The notes under the pieces are model-generated. The model was not told the origin of the DNA, did no database searches, and saw only the letters and a program-made list of their open reading frames with translations. Of a DNA stretch of 22,076 nucleotides, positions 8,408-15,750 are shown piece after piece (the first letter of the stretch is position 1; each line of letters begins with the position of its first letter). Made by a program: the position numbers and the translations under genes. The stretch spans positions 1 through 22,076 of the forward strand of contig DATAYF010000335.1 in NCBI GenBank assembly GCA_036272735.1, given 5' to 3'. The stretch is from DATAYF01 sp036272735. GTDB taxonomy: Bacteria; Chloroflexota; Ktedonobacteria; Ktedonobacterales; Ktedonobacteraceae.

Positions 8408-8464
8408 GTTTGTATTGACGAGCATGTATGGTGTACCACACCATACATGCTCGTCAATACAAAC
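8408..8464. repeat. Perfect 27-bp palindrome between aroC and the PBP gene
   Basis: Positions 8408-8434 and 8438-8464 are exact reverse complements, leaving a three-base loop. It starts 42 bases past the aroC stop and ends about 100 bases before the PBP start (both genes on the minus strand). No T-run follows in the direction of aroC transcription. It may act as a 3' stabiliser or attenuator, or be a mobile palindromic repeat. Confidence 0.75.
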
Positions 8465-8505
8465 ACTTCCATGCCGTAGCAATAGCATCGGGAGTCGATA
8501 CGAGC

Positions 8506-9657
8506 TTACTGATGATAATTTCTGCGCATTTCTTCCAGGCTATCGCCCCCATATTTTTCGATCAGCGCTTCTGTCAGCACGATAGCCATCATCGCCTCGC
8601 CGACGACGCCAGCAGCCGGAACCACACACACGTCACTGCGCTCGTAGCGACTCTGCTCGACGTTTTCGCCGCTCGCCAGATCCACCGAAGGTAGCGGGTG
8701 CGCCAGCGTGGGAATAGGCTTGACGCCAACACGCGCAACGATAGGCTCACCATCGGTGATGCCACCCTCGATGCCTCCAGCGTTATTAGAAAGGTGGAAC
8801 CATTGACCTGCGTCCGTATGACGTAGAACATCGTGCACATGAGAACCGGTCGTGCGGGTAGCAGCAAAGCCCGCCCCAATCTCCATCCCCTTCACCGAAG
8901 GAATGCTCATCAAGGCCATGCCCAGGCGTGCGCTCAAGCGACGATCCCACTGGCTATAGCTTCCCAGGCCGATCGGCACACCAACCGCCACCACTTCGAA
9001 TATCCCACCACAGGTGTCGCCCTCGCGTTTGGCTTCGAGGATACGAGCAATCATTTTTTCAGTCAATGCAGCGTCTGCACAACGCATCGGAGAAGCTTCA
9101 ACTGCCTCCCACATCGTATCGGGATAGGCGTCACGTGTCATGGGACGGGCCGTTTCGTAGCCAACATCCACGATAGAGAGCACGTGGCTATGCACGTCGA
9201 TGGCAAATTGCGCTAATAATTGACGACACAGACCACCGACCGCTACTCTTGAGGCTGTTTCACGCGAGCTTGAGCGTTCGATCACGTTACGTACATCGTG
9301 GTGTCCATATTTGATGGCTCCGGTAAAATCTGCATGACCAGGACGCACACGCGAGACTTCGTCAATCTCGGCCTCGACTGGCTCCGCGTTCATACGTTCT
9401 TCCCAATTAACCCAATCGAGGTTCTCGACTTGTAGCGTAATAGGAGAACCCAACGTCATGCCGTGACGCACGCCAGAAAGAAAACACACGGCATCTTTCT
9501 CAATCTTCATACGGCCGCCGCGTCCATAGCCGCCCTGCCTGCGTCTTAGATCAGCATCAATAATCGATTTTTTGACGGGCAGGCCAGCGGGAAGCCCTTC
9601 TACAATCATCGTCAAACAGGGTCCATGCGACTCGCCAGCGGTCAGGAAACGAAACAT
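8506..9657 (-). CDS. aroC: Chorismate synthase
   Basis: AroC makes chorismate from 5-enolpyruvylshikimate-3-phosphate using reduced FMN, the last step of the shikimate pathway. The 383-residue product shows the family signatures in order: 'TAGESHGPCL' at the N-terminus, 'RRQGGYGRGGRM', 'VRPGHADFTGAIKYGHHDVR', 'SSRETASRVAVGG' and 'NNAGGIEGGITDGEPI'. The length fits the family. The start at 9657 is supported by GGAGG ten bases upstream; an in-frame ATG at 9720 would add 21 residues not seen in the family. No other shikimate gene is adjacent. A 27-bp palindrome follows the gene. Confidence 0.97.
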   Translation of the reverse strand: MFRFLTAGESHGPCLTMIVEGLPAGLPVKKSIIDADLRRRQGGYGRGGRMKIEKDAVCFLSGVRHGMTLGSPITLQVENLDWVNWEERMNAEPVEAEIDEVSRVRPGHADFTGAIKYGHHDVRNVIERSSSRETASRVAVGGLCRQLLAQFAIDVHSHVLSIVDVGYETARPMTRDAYPDTMWEAVEASPMRCADAALTEKMIARILEAKREGDTCGGIFEVVAVGVPIGLGSYSQWDRRLSARLGMALMSIPSVKGMEIGAGFAATRTTGSHVHDVLRHTDAGQWFHLSNNAGGIEGGITDGEPIVARVGVKPIPTLAHPLPSVDLASGENVEQSRYERSDVCVVPAAGVVGEAMMAIVLTEALIEKYGGDSLEEMRRNYHQ

Positions 9658-9735
9658 AGCGTCAATTCCTCCGAAGAATATTGCAGTCTGATTAGTTGGT
9701 ACGATCTCACGCACACGCACAAGAAGCTGAAGGCT

Positions 9736-9744
9736 ATTATAGCA
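9736..9744 (-). promoter_or_regulatory. Extended -10 promoter of aroC
   Basis: On the minus strand the sequence TGCTATAAT is a perfect -10 box with the TGn extension; no good -35 is seen. The transcript would start near 9729, about 70 bases before the aroC ATG. Confidence 0.5.
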
Positions 9745-9845
9745 TGCTCTTAATTTCTGCGCTATGAGCTGAGTAAAAAAGAGTTTTACTTATAACATGA
9801 ACGCTACTTTAAGAGTAACTCATTAGTTTTTACTACACAAGCATA

Positions 9846-9897
9846 TTGACACAATACATTAGTATATTTTACAATACATTCGACCCTCGTATTGTGT
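9846..9897 (+). promoter_or_regulatory. Promoter with repeated operator-like sites before HTH-TPR gene 1
   Basis: A strong promoter is seen: TTGACA (9846-9851), 18 bases, TACAAT (9870-9875). Two direct copies of ACAATACATT begin at 9851 and 9871, exactly 20 bases apart, and an inverted partner ACACAATAC (9849-9857)/GTATTGTGT (9889-9897) flanks the promoter. The arrangement is what an XRE-type repressor operator could look like, so autoregulation by the downstream protein is an inference. Confidence 0.5.
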
Positions 9898-9942
9898 TAT
9901 TTATTGACCCTCTAGGTAAAATATTGCAACTAGGAGGCTACT

Positions 9943-11292
9943 ATGTCCCCTGAACCATCGTCAAGCAAGATTGGGAAATCCGTAGGGGAAAAGCTACGCG
10001 CCGCGCGTGTAGCACAACGTTATACCCAAAGTAAACTTGCCGCCCCTGATTTTTCAGTAAGTTACATCTCAGCCATAGAACGCGGTCAAATCCATCCCTC
10101 CCTACGAGCCCTGGAAATTCTGGCAGCAAGGCTAGGGCTCTCCTCGACACAACTTCTGCCAACAAAAGCCCAGCAGGACGAACGCTATCCCGGCTCTTTA
10201 AGTTTTAATGAACGTGATGATGATGAAGTAGAATTACTTTTGCTTGAAGCACAGGTGCAAATTAGACAAGGTGTAGCACAGAGCGCTATAGAGCAACTAG
10301 AGGCGCTTTCCCCAAAACGTCTCAAGCGCGCACATCATCTGCAACATCATTACTTGCTTGGTTGGGCTTATTACAAAGTGGCACACTACCAGGAATGCGA
10401 TTACACGCTCACCGAGGCCCTACAATTGGCAAAAGAATTGCAAGACCAGTACCTACATGTACGCATTCTCAACTTGCAGGCGCTAGCACAGGCCGCGATG
10501 CGCAATTATGCTCAAGCATTGGTAGCTCATCAGCATTGTCTGGAAATCCTTGAACAAAATGAGACACAAGATCCCTTCTTTACAGCACAAATTTATATGC
10601 ACATGGGGCTTCACTATAATCAGCTCGGAAATGCTCCACAGGCACTGGTAATGTTTCATAAAGCGCTAGAACTGACGGAAAATCTTAGCTCCGCGCAGGA
10701 TGTTCAGCATGCCTACTTGCAAATGTGCCAACAGTATAGCGATCACAAAGAGTATGATTTAGCAACTTTCTCTGCTCATAAAAGTACGCAACTCCACCAC
10801 TGGGAAGTCAGCAAACAACTCAAAAGCGAACTCTATAATTACATTGGTCAAGCGCTCTTACAGGAAGATATGGAGCAGGCGCAGGCATTTTTTGAACAGG
10901 CATTAGCCAAAGAACGCCTGAGCCATGATCCGCTCACGCTCGCCAGTATTAAGAGCAGCTACGCCGAATGGTTCTTCACGCAAAGACAACTAGAGCAGGC
11001 TGAGCACTATGCCCACGAAGCGTACGAGGAGGCACAACACACGGGGGATACGGTTATCACGGCCAACGCACTAATCGTACTTGGACGCATCGAGTATGCA
11101 CAGCACAAATTGGAGGATGGGGATAGTCATTTTGTCGCTGGCCTTGCCATGCTTGGACGTCTGGAGAGTCATGAAGAGCTAGCCCGCGAATCCGTGCGCT
11201 ACGCTGAATTATTGGAGCAAGCAGGGAAGGAGCACGAAGCTTTTACCTACTTTAGAAGTGCATTCCAAAGCCAACAAAAGTTAGGAAAATAA
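9943..11292 (+). CDS. XRE-family HTH regulator with TPR repeats (paralogue 1)
   Basis: The 449-residue protein has an N-terminal XRE/Cro-type helix-turn-helix (residues about 15-72, with 'YTQSKLAAPDFSVSYISAIERGQIHPSLRALEILAARLGL') and a long helical C-terminal region (about 95-445) made of TPR-like units, for example 'GWAYYKVAHYQECDYTLTEAL' and 'MGLHYNQLGNAPQALVMFHKALEL'. This layout is shared with peptide-responsive regulators of the RRNPP type, but the ligand is unknown. The ATG follows a near-perfect AGGAGG. A paralogue with almost the same HTH signature lies on the other strand at 14368-15750. The gene is followed after 34 bases by a palindrome also found behind the paralogue. The upstream promoter carries repeated sites that may be its own operator. 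Confidence 0.88.
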   Translation: MSPEPSSSKIGKSVGEKLRAARVAQRYTQSKLAAPDFSVSYISAIERGQIHPSLRALEILAARLGLSSTQLLPTKAQQDERYPGSLSFNERDDDEVELLLLEAQVQIRQGVAQSAIEQLEALSPKRLKRAHHLQHHYLLGWAYYKVAHYQECDYTLTEALQLAKELQDQYLHVRILNLQALAQAAMRNYAQALVAHQHCLEILEQNETQDPFFTAQIYMHMGLHYNQLGNAPQALVMFHKALELTENLSSAQDVQHAYLQMCQQYSDHKEYDLATFSAHKSTQLHHWEVSKQLKSELYNYIGQALLQEDMEQAQAFFEQALAKERLSHDPLTLASIKSSYAEWFFTQRQLEQAEHYAHEAYEEAQHTGDTVITANALIVLGRIEYAQHKLEDGDSHFVAGLAMLGRLESHEELARESVRYAELLEQAGKEHEAFTYFRSAFQSQQKLGK

Positions 11293-11326
11293 TCGAATAC
11301 AAGGGAAAACCGTTTGAGAAGCAACC

Positions 11327-11398
11327 CCCGCAAGGGAGGTCGCTACCATATACGGCAAAGCCACGTCCTTCGTGTATGGTAGCGACCTCCCTTGCGGG
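11327..11398. repeat. Palindrome copy 1, after HTH-TPR gene 1
   Basis: Arms 11327-11354 and 11371-11398 (28 bases each) match at 27 positions around a 16-base loop. The outer 24 bases of the arm (from CCCGCAAGGGAGGTCGC) are identical to a palindrome at 14268-14342. It begins 35 bases past the stop codon. There is no clear T-run. Partial copies of the arm end (CCCTTGCGGG and CCCTCGCGGG) recur in tandem at 11493-11514. Confidence 0.75.
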
Positions 11399-11491
11399 CA
11401 ATACCGCTTAAATACGAAGAATGGAAGCTCAATAAGGATGAGGTAGAATAGCCAAATTGAGCTTGCCATTGCATTTATTTAAGCGGTATTG
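11399..11491. repeat. Nested inverted-repeat element upstream of moaC
   Basis: A perfect 16-base terminal inverted repeat, CAATACCGCTTAAATA (11399-11414) and its complement (11476-11491), encloses a second stem (11421-11433 with 11456-11469; core AAGCTCAAT/ATTGAGCTT with one bulge). The 93-base unit looks like a small MITE-like element or a structured leader, directly abutting palindrome copy 1 and ending 53 bases before moaC. Confidence 0.55.
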
Positions 11492-11544
11492 TCCCTTGCG
11501 GGTCCCTCGCGGGCAGTACGAACCAACCACAAAAAGGGAAGATA

Positions 11545-12045
11545 ATGGACACCCAACCTTCAGAAGAACAACTCACGCACCTCGATGAAAGCGGCAATAT
11601 CCACATGGTGGATGTAACTGATAGACCAACGACGACACGCGAGGCCATTGCCAGAGGGCGCGTGCGCATGGCCGCCAAGACGATACAATTAATCGAAAAC
11701 AACCAGGTGGCAAAGGGCAGCGTTTTAGAGGTGGCAAAGATTGCGGGCATTATGGCAGCGAAACAGACACCACAAATCATTCCGCTTTGCCACCCGCTTC
11801 CAATGACCCATATCGATTTGCAGTTTACACTAGATAGCCAGGCCGGTTTGATTCATATCGAGGGACGCACGCGCACCACCTACAAGACCGGCGTAGATGT
11901 CGAGGCATTGACGGCGGTCACTGTAGCAGCCCTCACCATATACGATATGTGCAAGGGCGTTGACACCACGATCACGCTTGAACAGGCATACGTTGCGCAA
12001 AAAAGCGGCGGCAAAAGCGGCACCGTCGATTTCGAGCCAGCTTAG
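11545..12045 (+). CDS. moaC: Cyclic pyranopterin monophosphate synthase MoaC
   Basis: MoaC converts the cyclic intermediate made by MoaA into cyclic pyranopterin monophosphate, the first stable precursor of molybdenum cofactor. The 166-residue product has the usual length and signatures: 'MVDVTDRPTTTREAIARGRV' near the start (21-40), 'GIMAAKQTPQIIPLCHPLPMTHI' (68-90, with the active-site LCHPLPM), 'GVDVEALTAVTVAALTIYDMCK' (116-137) and the C-terminal 'KSGGKSG' (153-159). GGGAAG precedes the ATG. It stands alone without moaA or moaE next to it. Its stop overlaps the stop of the convergent zinc-motif gene by three bases. With fdhD in the same window it indicates use of molybdo-enzymes such as formate dehydrogenase. 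Confidence 0.96.
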   Translation: MDTQPSEEQLTHLDESGNIHMVDVTDRPTTTREAIARGRVRMAAKTIQLIENNQVAKGSVLEVAKIAGIMAAKQTPQIIPLCHPLPMTHIDLQFTLDSQAGLIHIEGRTRTTYKTGVDVEALTAVTVAALTIYDMCKGVDTTITLEQAYVAQKSGGKSGTVDFEPA

Positions 12046-13121
12046 TCAGCCGTTCGCACTTCCAGGAGTAGGAAATGCGCTTCCAACAGATTATGCTCCT
12101 CTGGCTCGCTCAGGCGCAGATCTGTCTCACCCAAGAGTGTGACCAACGTTCCATGCTCATCAACAGGAACGGTACTGCGAATGCGGTGAGCATCACCGCC
12201 AGACCAACGAATGGGATCGAGGAATGAACCCAGCGGGACCGCAATCTGCACGTAATGGCCGCGTAGCGACTGATCGAGGCCGTGTAGCTGTAGCTCAAGC
12301 ATCTTCCCATGCTGTACAATACGCCCTTCCAGACCGCGTGCCTGGATCACAATCACTGCTTGCTGAAATTCGGGCGAGCGTTCAAGCACATTTGAGCTAG
12401 AGGATGGTTTCTTGCCACGAATGCTGCCGGAGCCAGCGAACGCCGGAGTATAGGAGTAGGTGCCAGGATGATCTTGCTCAGCAGGAGGAGCGCCTTCGAA
12501 CAGCGTAGCCACGCGCACAAGGTCCTGCAAACACTGGCGACGAATAGTAGATTGCCCAATGCTGGCGCTCACGTGAATAGCCAGTTGGAGCAGTGAGCGC
12601 GCTTCAGCGTCGGCGCTTTGGTGATCGTGGCGCGCTTGCCACAGTACGGCCTCAGCCTGGCTAATCAACGTCTGGCACAAGTGGCCTGACATACGTGGAG
12701 GAGCCGCTGACGGCGTACGATAAGCTTGCGGAGCCACAGACTTTGTCCCCGGTTGCGACACGGCAAAACGCAAGGCATCATAGTATTCCAGGTAGGCGCG
12801 ATGACATTCACGGCAACCAGCAAGGTGATACAGCAAGGGAGCATAGTGGAGGGAGGCAGAGGAATCGTGCGCGAGGAGGGCCATTACAAAGTCGGGCAAT
12901 TGGCGATAGAAACGGGAATGGGACAGGCTCTTGTGCGGTAGGTCGTGCTGTGACGCTTCACCGGTAAAGGGAGAATGCCCAGCTGCCGTAAACGCTGGTG
13001 GGGCTGCCTCTTGCTCATCCTCAGTGCTTGATTGCAAAATACTTGTCAACCAGCGGGCCAGATTGGTATACTTACCACGATAATCGGATGCACCCTCAAA
13101 CTGTGTGTGCTTGTCTGTCAT
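12042..13121 (-). CDS. Protein with anti-sigma-type zinc motif
   Basis: This 359-residue protein has no assigned family, but residues 99-106 read HLAGCREC, the HxxxCxxC pattern of zinc-binding anti-sigma (ZAS/zf-HC2) domains, followed by a helix ('HRAYLEYYDALRF'). The preceding segment ('LPDFVMALLAHDSSASLHYAPLLYHL') is helical as in that fold. A helical middle (about 145-205) and a low-complexity Ser/Pro/Gly part (about 210-245) lead to a beta-rich C-terminal domain (about 250-359). No membrane helix is visible, so it would be soluble, unlike many anti-sigma factors. The start at 13121 is set by AAGGAGG seven bases upstream. It follows the sigma-like gene by only 31 bases on the same strand, so an operon and a partner role are likely inferences. 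Confidence 0.65.
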   Translation of the reverse strand: MTDKHTQFEGASDYRGKYTNLARWLTSILQSSTEDEQEAAPPAFTAAGHSPFTGEASQHDLPHKSLSHSRFYRQLPDFVMALLAHDSSASLHYAPLLYHLAGCRECHRAYLEYYDALRFAVSQPGTKSVAPQAYRTPSAAPPRMSGHLCQTLISQAEAVLWQARHDHQSADAEARSLLQLAIHVSASIGQSTIRRQCLQDLVRVATLFEGAPPAEQDHPGTYSYTPAFAGSGSIRGKKPSSSSNVLERSPEFQQAVIVIQARGLEGRIVQHGKMLELQLHGLDQSLRGHYVQIAVPLGSFLDPIRWSGGDAHRIRSTVPVDEHGTLVTLLGETDLRLSEPEEHNLLEAHFLLLEVRTAD

Positions 13122-13152
13122 GTTATGCCTCCTTATAACAGAGAGTGCCGCC

Positions 13153-14055
13153 TTACTCTTCTTTGTAGAAACGGGCCAAACGTTTTGCTTGAACCGTGGT
13201 AAGATTGACGCAATCTTCACCATGCCAGTCGAGTAAGCCATCGGCGACCAGTTCTTCTAAAGCAACACGCACATCTTGCGGTGACAGATCCTGCTGTGCC
13301 AGTGTTTGTATATCAACCGAGTATGCGCCGTTTGTGGTGGAATGTTGCTTACACTCTGTTAAACGTAAAGCAATGGCCACCGTCAAATTGGTACTTTGTT
13401 GCTGTAAACAATGACGCAATTTTTTGTGGGCATGGTCTTTATGCTGGCTCATATGTTGACCAGCCTCTTGCTCACCAGTTTCCGCGAGGTGTAGTTCATC
13501 GAGTACCGATTGTAGCAATTCGTCCGCACCATATTCCTGTAGCTCGTGCACAATAGCGGACAATTGGTGTGGAGCAGCGCCCAGGTGCATAATGCAGTGC
13601 TTCAAAATATCGCGTAACTCTTGTTGTGAAGCCGCGTGCAGCGTAATTTCTTCGGGAGTGGTAAAAGGAACAGCGCCCCAGGCTGGAGCCACCGCGTCAT
13701 CAAGCGGGCTATCATCCTCAGGCGCATCCGGCATTTCTAATTCAGCGCTAGTACTTACAGGTAGGCGTCGTTTGCGCAAACGGTCAATGGCCTTATTCCT
13801 GACACTTCGGCTGAGGAACGCGTAAAATTGTGCATCCGTCAGGCGATCAATGGCAGTGATGGGAGTCAAGTCGCCGCCCCCCAGGATACCCAGGCGTACA
13901 AGTTGCTCAACCACGTGACCAATCACTGTATCCATCTCAAAGGCATCGTATTTGAGTGAGCCGAGATAGCGCTGTGCGTTCCGATGCAGGTATGCGTACA
14001 GCACGGGGTAATATTGCTCAGGTTGGTAGCGTAGGTCGTGTACAGTGAGTGGCAT
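13153..14055 (-). CDS. Atypical sigma-factor-like DNA-binding protein
   Basis: The 300-residue protein is unassigned, but residues about 15-98 resemble sigma-70 region 2: an N-terminal helix 'YYPVLYAYLHRNAQRYLG', 'DAFEMDTVIGHVVEQLVRLG' in the position of the ECF 'D.vqevf..l' segment, and 'FYAFLSRSVRNKAIDRLRKRRLP' (77-99), very like the ECF region 2.3-2.4 sequence 'ARNkaiDrlRrrr'. An acidic linker (103-125) follows, then helices and a winged-helix-like end ('DIQTLAQQDLSPQDVRVALEELVADGLLDWHGEDCVNLT', about 247-285) in place of an ordinary region 4. AAGGGAG supports the start at 14055. The next gene has an anti-sigma-type zinc motif. It could be a divergent ECF sigma or a sigma-derived regulator. 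Confidence 0.55.
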   Translation of the reverse strand: MPLTVHDLRYQPEQYYPVLYAYLHRNAQRYLGSLKYDAFEMDTVIGHVVEQLVRLGILGGGDLTPITAIDRLTDAQFYAFLSRSVRNKAIDRLRKRRLPVSTSAELEMPDAPEDDSPLDDAVAPAWGAVPFTTPEEITLHAASQQELRDILKHCIMHLGAAPHQLSAIVHELQEYGADELLQSVLDELHLAETGEQEAGQHMSQHKDHAHKKLRHCLQQQSTNLTVAIALRLTECKQHSTTNGAYSVDIQTLAQQDLSPQDVRVALEELVADGLLDWHGEDCVNLTTVQAKRLARFYKEE

Positions 14056-14267
14056 ACGAACTCCCTTCGAAAGAGCCTGTGTAAATACCCATACGCATTC
14101 ATGTGAATGAAAAGAAGAAAAGAAATACGCAAAGACCAACGCATGTATAACAAGAATTCATCAGGGAAGTATACACGCGATGAGATAGTATGAGAATACT
14201 TGTCCAGTTTGTTCTCTATTTTACAAGAAATAAACGTTGAGGGCAAATGAAGACGATCCCTCTGAAA

Positions 14268-14342
14268 ACGACCCCCGCAAGGGAGGTCGCTACCATAGAC
14301 GGCGAAGCCGTCTATGGTAGCGACCTCCCTTGCGAGGGTCGT
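14268..14342. repeat. Palindrome copy 2, after HTH-TPR gene 2
   Basis: Arms 14268-14303 and 14307-14342 (36 bases each) match at 35 positions with a GAA loop. The inner 24 bases (14274-14297) are identical to those of the palindrome at 11327-11398. It starts 26 bases after the stop of the minus-strand HTH-TPR gene and lies upstream of the sigma-like gene, so it may end one transcript before the other begins. No T-run is evident. Confidence 0.78.
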
Positions 14343-14367
14343 CCGTCCTTCTGCACAAAGAGAAAGC

Positions 14368-15750
14368 TTATTCGAGATCGGTGCGTTTACCGAGGCGCTG
14401 ATGTTCGTACGCCTTCTTGATAGCACTCAAGCTGCGCTGGACCTCGCCACGCTCCTCTAGTAAATTTGCGAATCGGAAGTAGGCACTGGCGGCAATCTCG
14501 TGAGCTTGCGATGCATCGAGCAGATCCAGAGCCTGCGCAAAAAGGCCATCGGCGGCAGCAAAGTCACTCTTTTGGTGCAGGATTTGCGCCAGGGCAATCA
14601 TGGCTTGCCCCTGGGTCTGGGCATCATTGCTAGAACGGGCGAACGACAATGCCTCCTGGGCCTCTTTTTCGGCCTCATCCGTCTGACCGCGTTTGAGTAA
14701 TAATTCAGCCAGGCAGGCATGACAGATAGAAGCAGAAATCTCGTCGTTCAATTCGCACTCGATAGCAATGGCACGTCTGTACTCCTGCTCAGCACCATCC
14801 AGGTCGCGCTGTTTCTCCAAAGCCTTGCCCAGACGTTGGTGAGTCAGACCAACGAGGCGCTGCTCATCACGCATCTCATACACGGCCAGGCTGCGGGTCG
14901 CGTACTCGCGAGCCATAGAGATTTTGCCAATCGCCTTGTAGTGCTGGCTTACCTCCATGTATTTTTGCGCAAAGCTCTTGCTATCACGACTCATTTCGCC
15001 AAGCGCTTCCAAGGCACGATGATAGAAAGAAATCGCTTTTTCAAGCTCTCCGAGGCGAAAATAATCGTTCGCAAGATTGCTGAAAATTTCGAGGGTGAAA
15101 ACGGGATCGTTGACCTGACCATCCTCAATGGCGGCACGGCAACGCAAATGGTTTTCCATCGCCAGCGTATAGTTATAGAGGAAGTAGTACGCTTTGCCAA
15201 GCAAGTTGCGTGCACGTTCCGTATATTCACTATCACCGAGCGCCTCGCCCTGAGAGATAGCGGTACGTAGATCGACAATCGCTTCTTGATATTCGGCCAC
15301 ACCCAGGTGGATCTGCCCGCGTAAAAAATAAAGGCGATAGACCTGGTCGGTGGTGATACGGTCGGGTTGGATCGGCTCCAGGAGTTGCTCCGCCTCGTGA
15401 AGACCACCCTGCTGCACGAGTACTTCGGCCTGAAGGAGATCAACATCGATACGTTGATCGGGACCAGAGTCGGCGGGCGAATAGCCCACAGCGCGCGCTT
15501 CAGCGGCACCTGCGGGAGAGCCTTCTAAGAGAAATGTGAGGGGAACATCAAGGCGACGAGCCAGCACAGAAAGGGCTTTTAAAGAGGGGCGAATTTTACC
15601 TCGCTCAATCGCAGAAATATAGGAAATCGAAAACTCGGGGGCAGCTAATTGAGCTTGCGTCATGCTTAGTTTCGTACGGACTTCACGAATATTCGTGCCG
15701 ACTCTAGCGGCTACAGCCCGCCCCACATTAGCAGTTTCTAGGGATGGCAT
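14368..15750 (-). CDS. XRE-family HTH regulator with TPR repeats (paralogue 2)
   Basis: The 460-residue protein has an N-terminal XRE helix-turn-helix (about 18-75, 'MTQAQLAAPEFSISYISAIE' followed by 'RGKIRPSLKALSVLARRLDV') and a C-terminal superhelix of TPR units (about 95-455), for example 'YRLYFLRGQIHLGVAEYQEAIVDLRTAI', 'NLANDYFRLGELEKAISFYHRALEAL' and 'HACLAELLLKRGQTDEAEKEAQEAL'. It is paralogous to the gene at 9943-11292: the HTH signatures 'SYISAIERG.I.PSL.AL' match and the overall lengths are nearly equal. The start at 15750 follows AAAGGA. The function is probably a transcription regulator gated by a protein or peptide bound by the TPRs, but the target and ligand are not shown by sequence. 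A 36-bp palindrome lies 26 bases past its stop. Confidence 0.87.
   Translation of the reverse strand: MPSLETANVGRAVAARVGTNIREVRTKLSMTQAQLAAPEFSISYISAIERGKIRPSLKALSVLARRLDVPLTFLLEGSPAGAAEARAVGYSPADSGPDQRIDVDLLQAEVLVQQGGLHEAEQLLEPIQPDRITTDQVYRLYFLRGQIHLGVAEYQEAIVDLRTAISQGEALGDSEYTERARNLLGKAYYFLYNYTLAMENHLRCRAAIEDGQVNDPVFTLEIFSNLANDYFRLGELEKAISFYHRALEALGEMSRDSKSFAQKYMEVSQHYKAIGKISMAREYATRSLAVYEMRDEQRLVGLTHQRLGKALEKQRDLDGAEQEYRRAIAIECELNDEISASICHACLAELLLKRGQTDEAEKEAQEALSFARSSNDAQTQGQAMIALAQILHQKSDFAAADGLFAQALDLLDASQAHEIAASAYFRFANLLEERGEVQRSLSAIKKAYEHQRLGKRTDLE

Noticed and set aside
11281..11469. Minus-strand 62-codon frame with hydrophobic start ('MASSIWLFYLILIEL'), considered as a small membrane or signalling peptide
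   Set aside because: No ribosome binding site, and most of it is read through the palindromic repeats; the hydrophobic start is produced by AT-rich repeat DNA.
11399..11544. Molybdenum cofactor riboswitch upstream of moaC
   Set aside because: The structure is a simple nested inverted repeat joined to other palindromes; I cannot match it to the conserved Moco RNA core. A covariance-model search would decide.
11327..14342. CRISPR-like repeats from the shared 24-base arm
   Set aside because: Only two full copies, 2.9 kb apart and each a palindrome; no regular spacers and no cas genes.
14719..15270. Plus-strand 183-codon frame opposite HTH-TPR gene 2
   Set aside because: Antisense shadow of a TPR coding region, without ribosome site or homology; the minus-strand protein has a clear domain layout.
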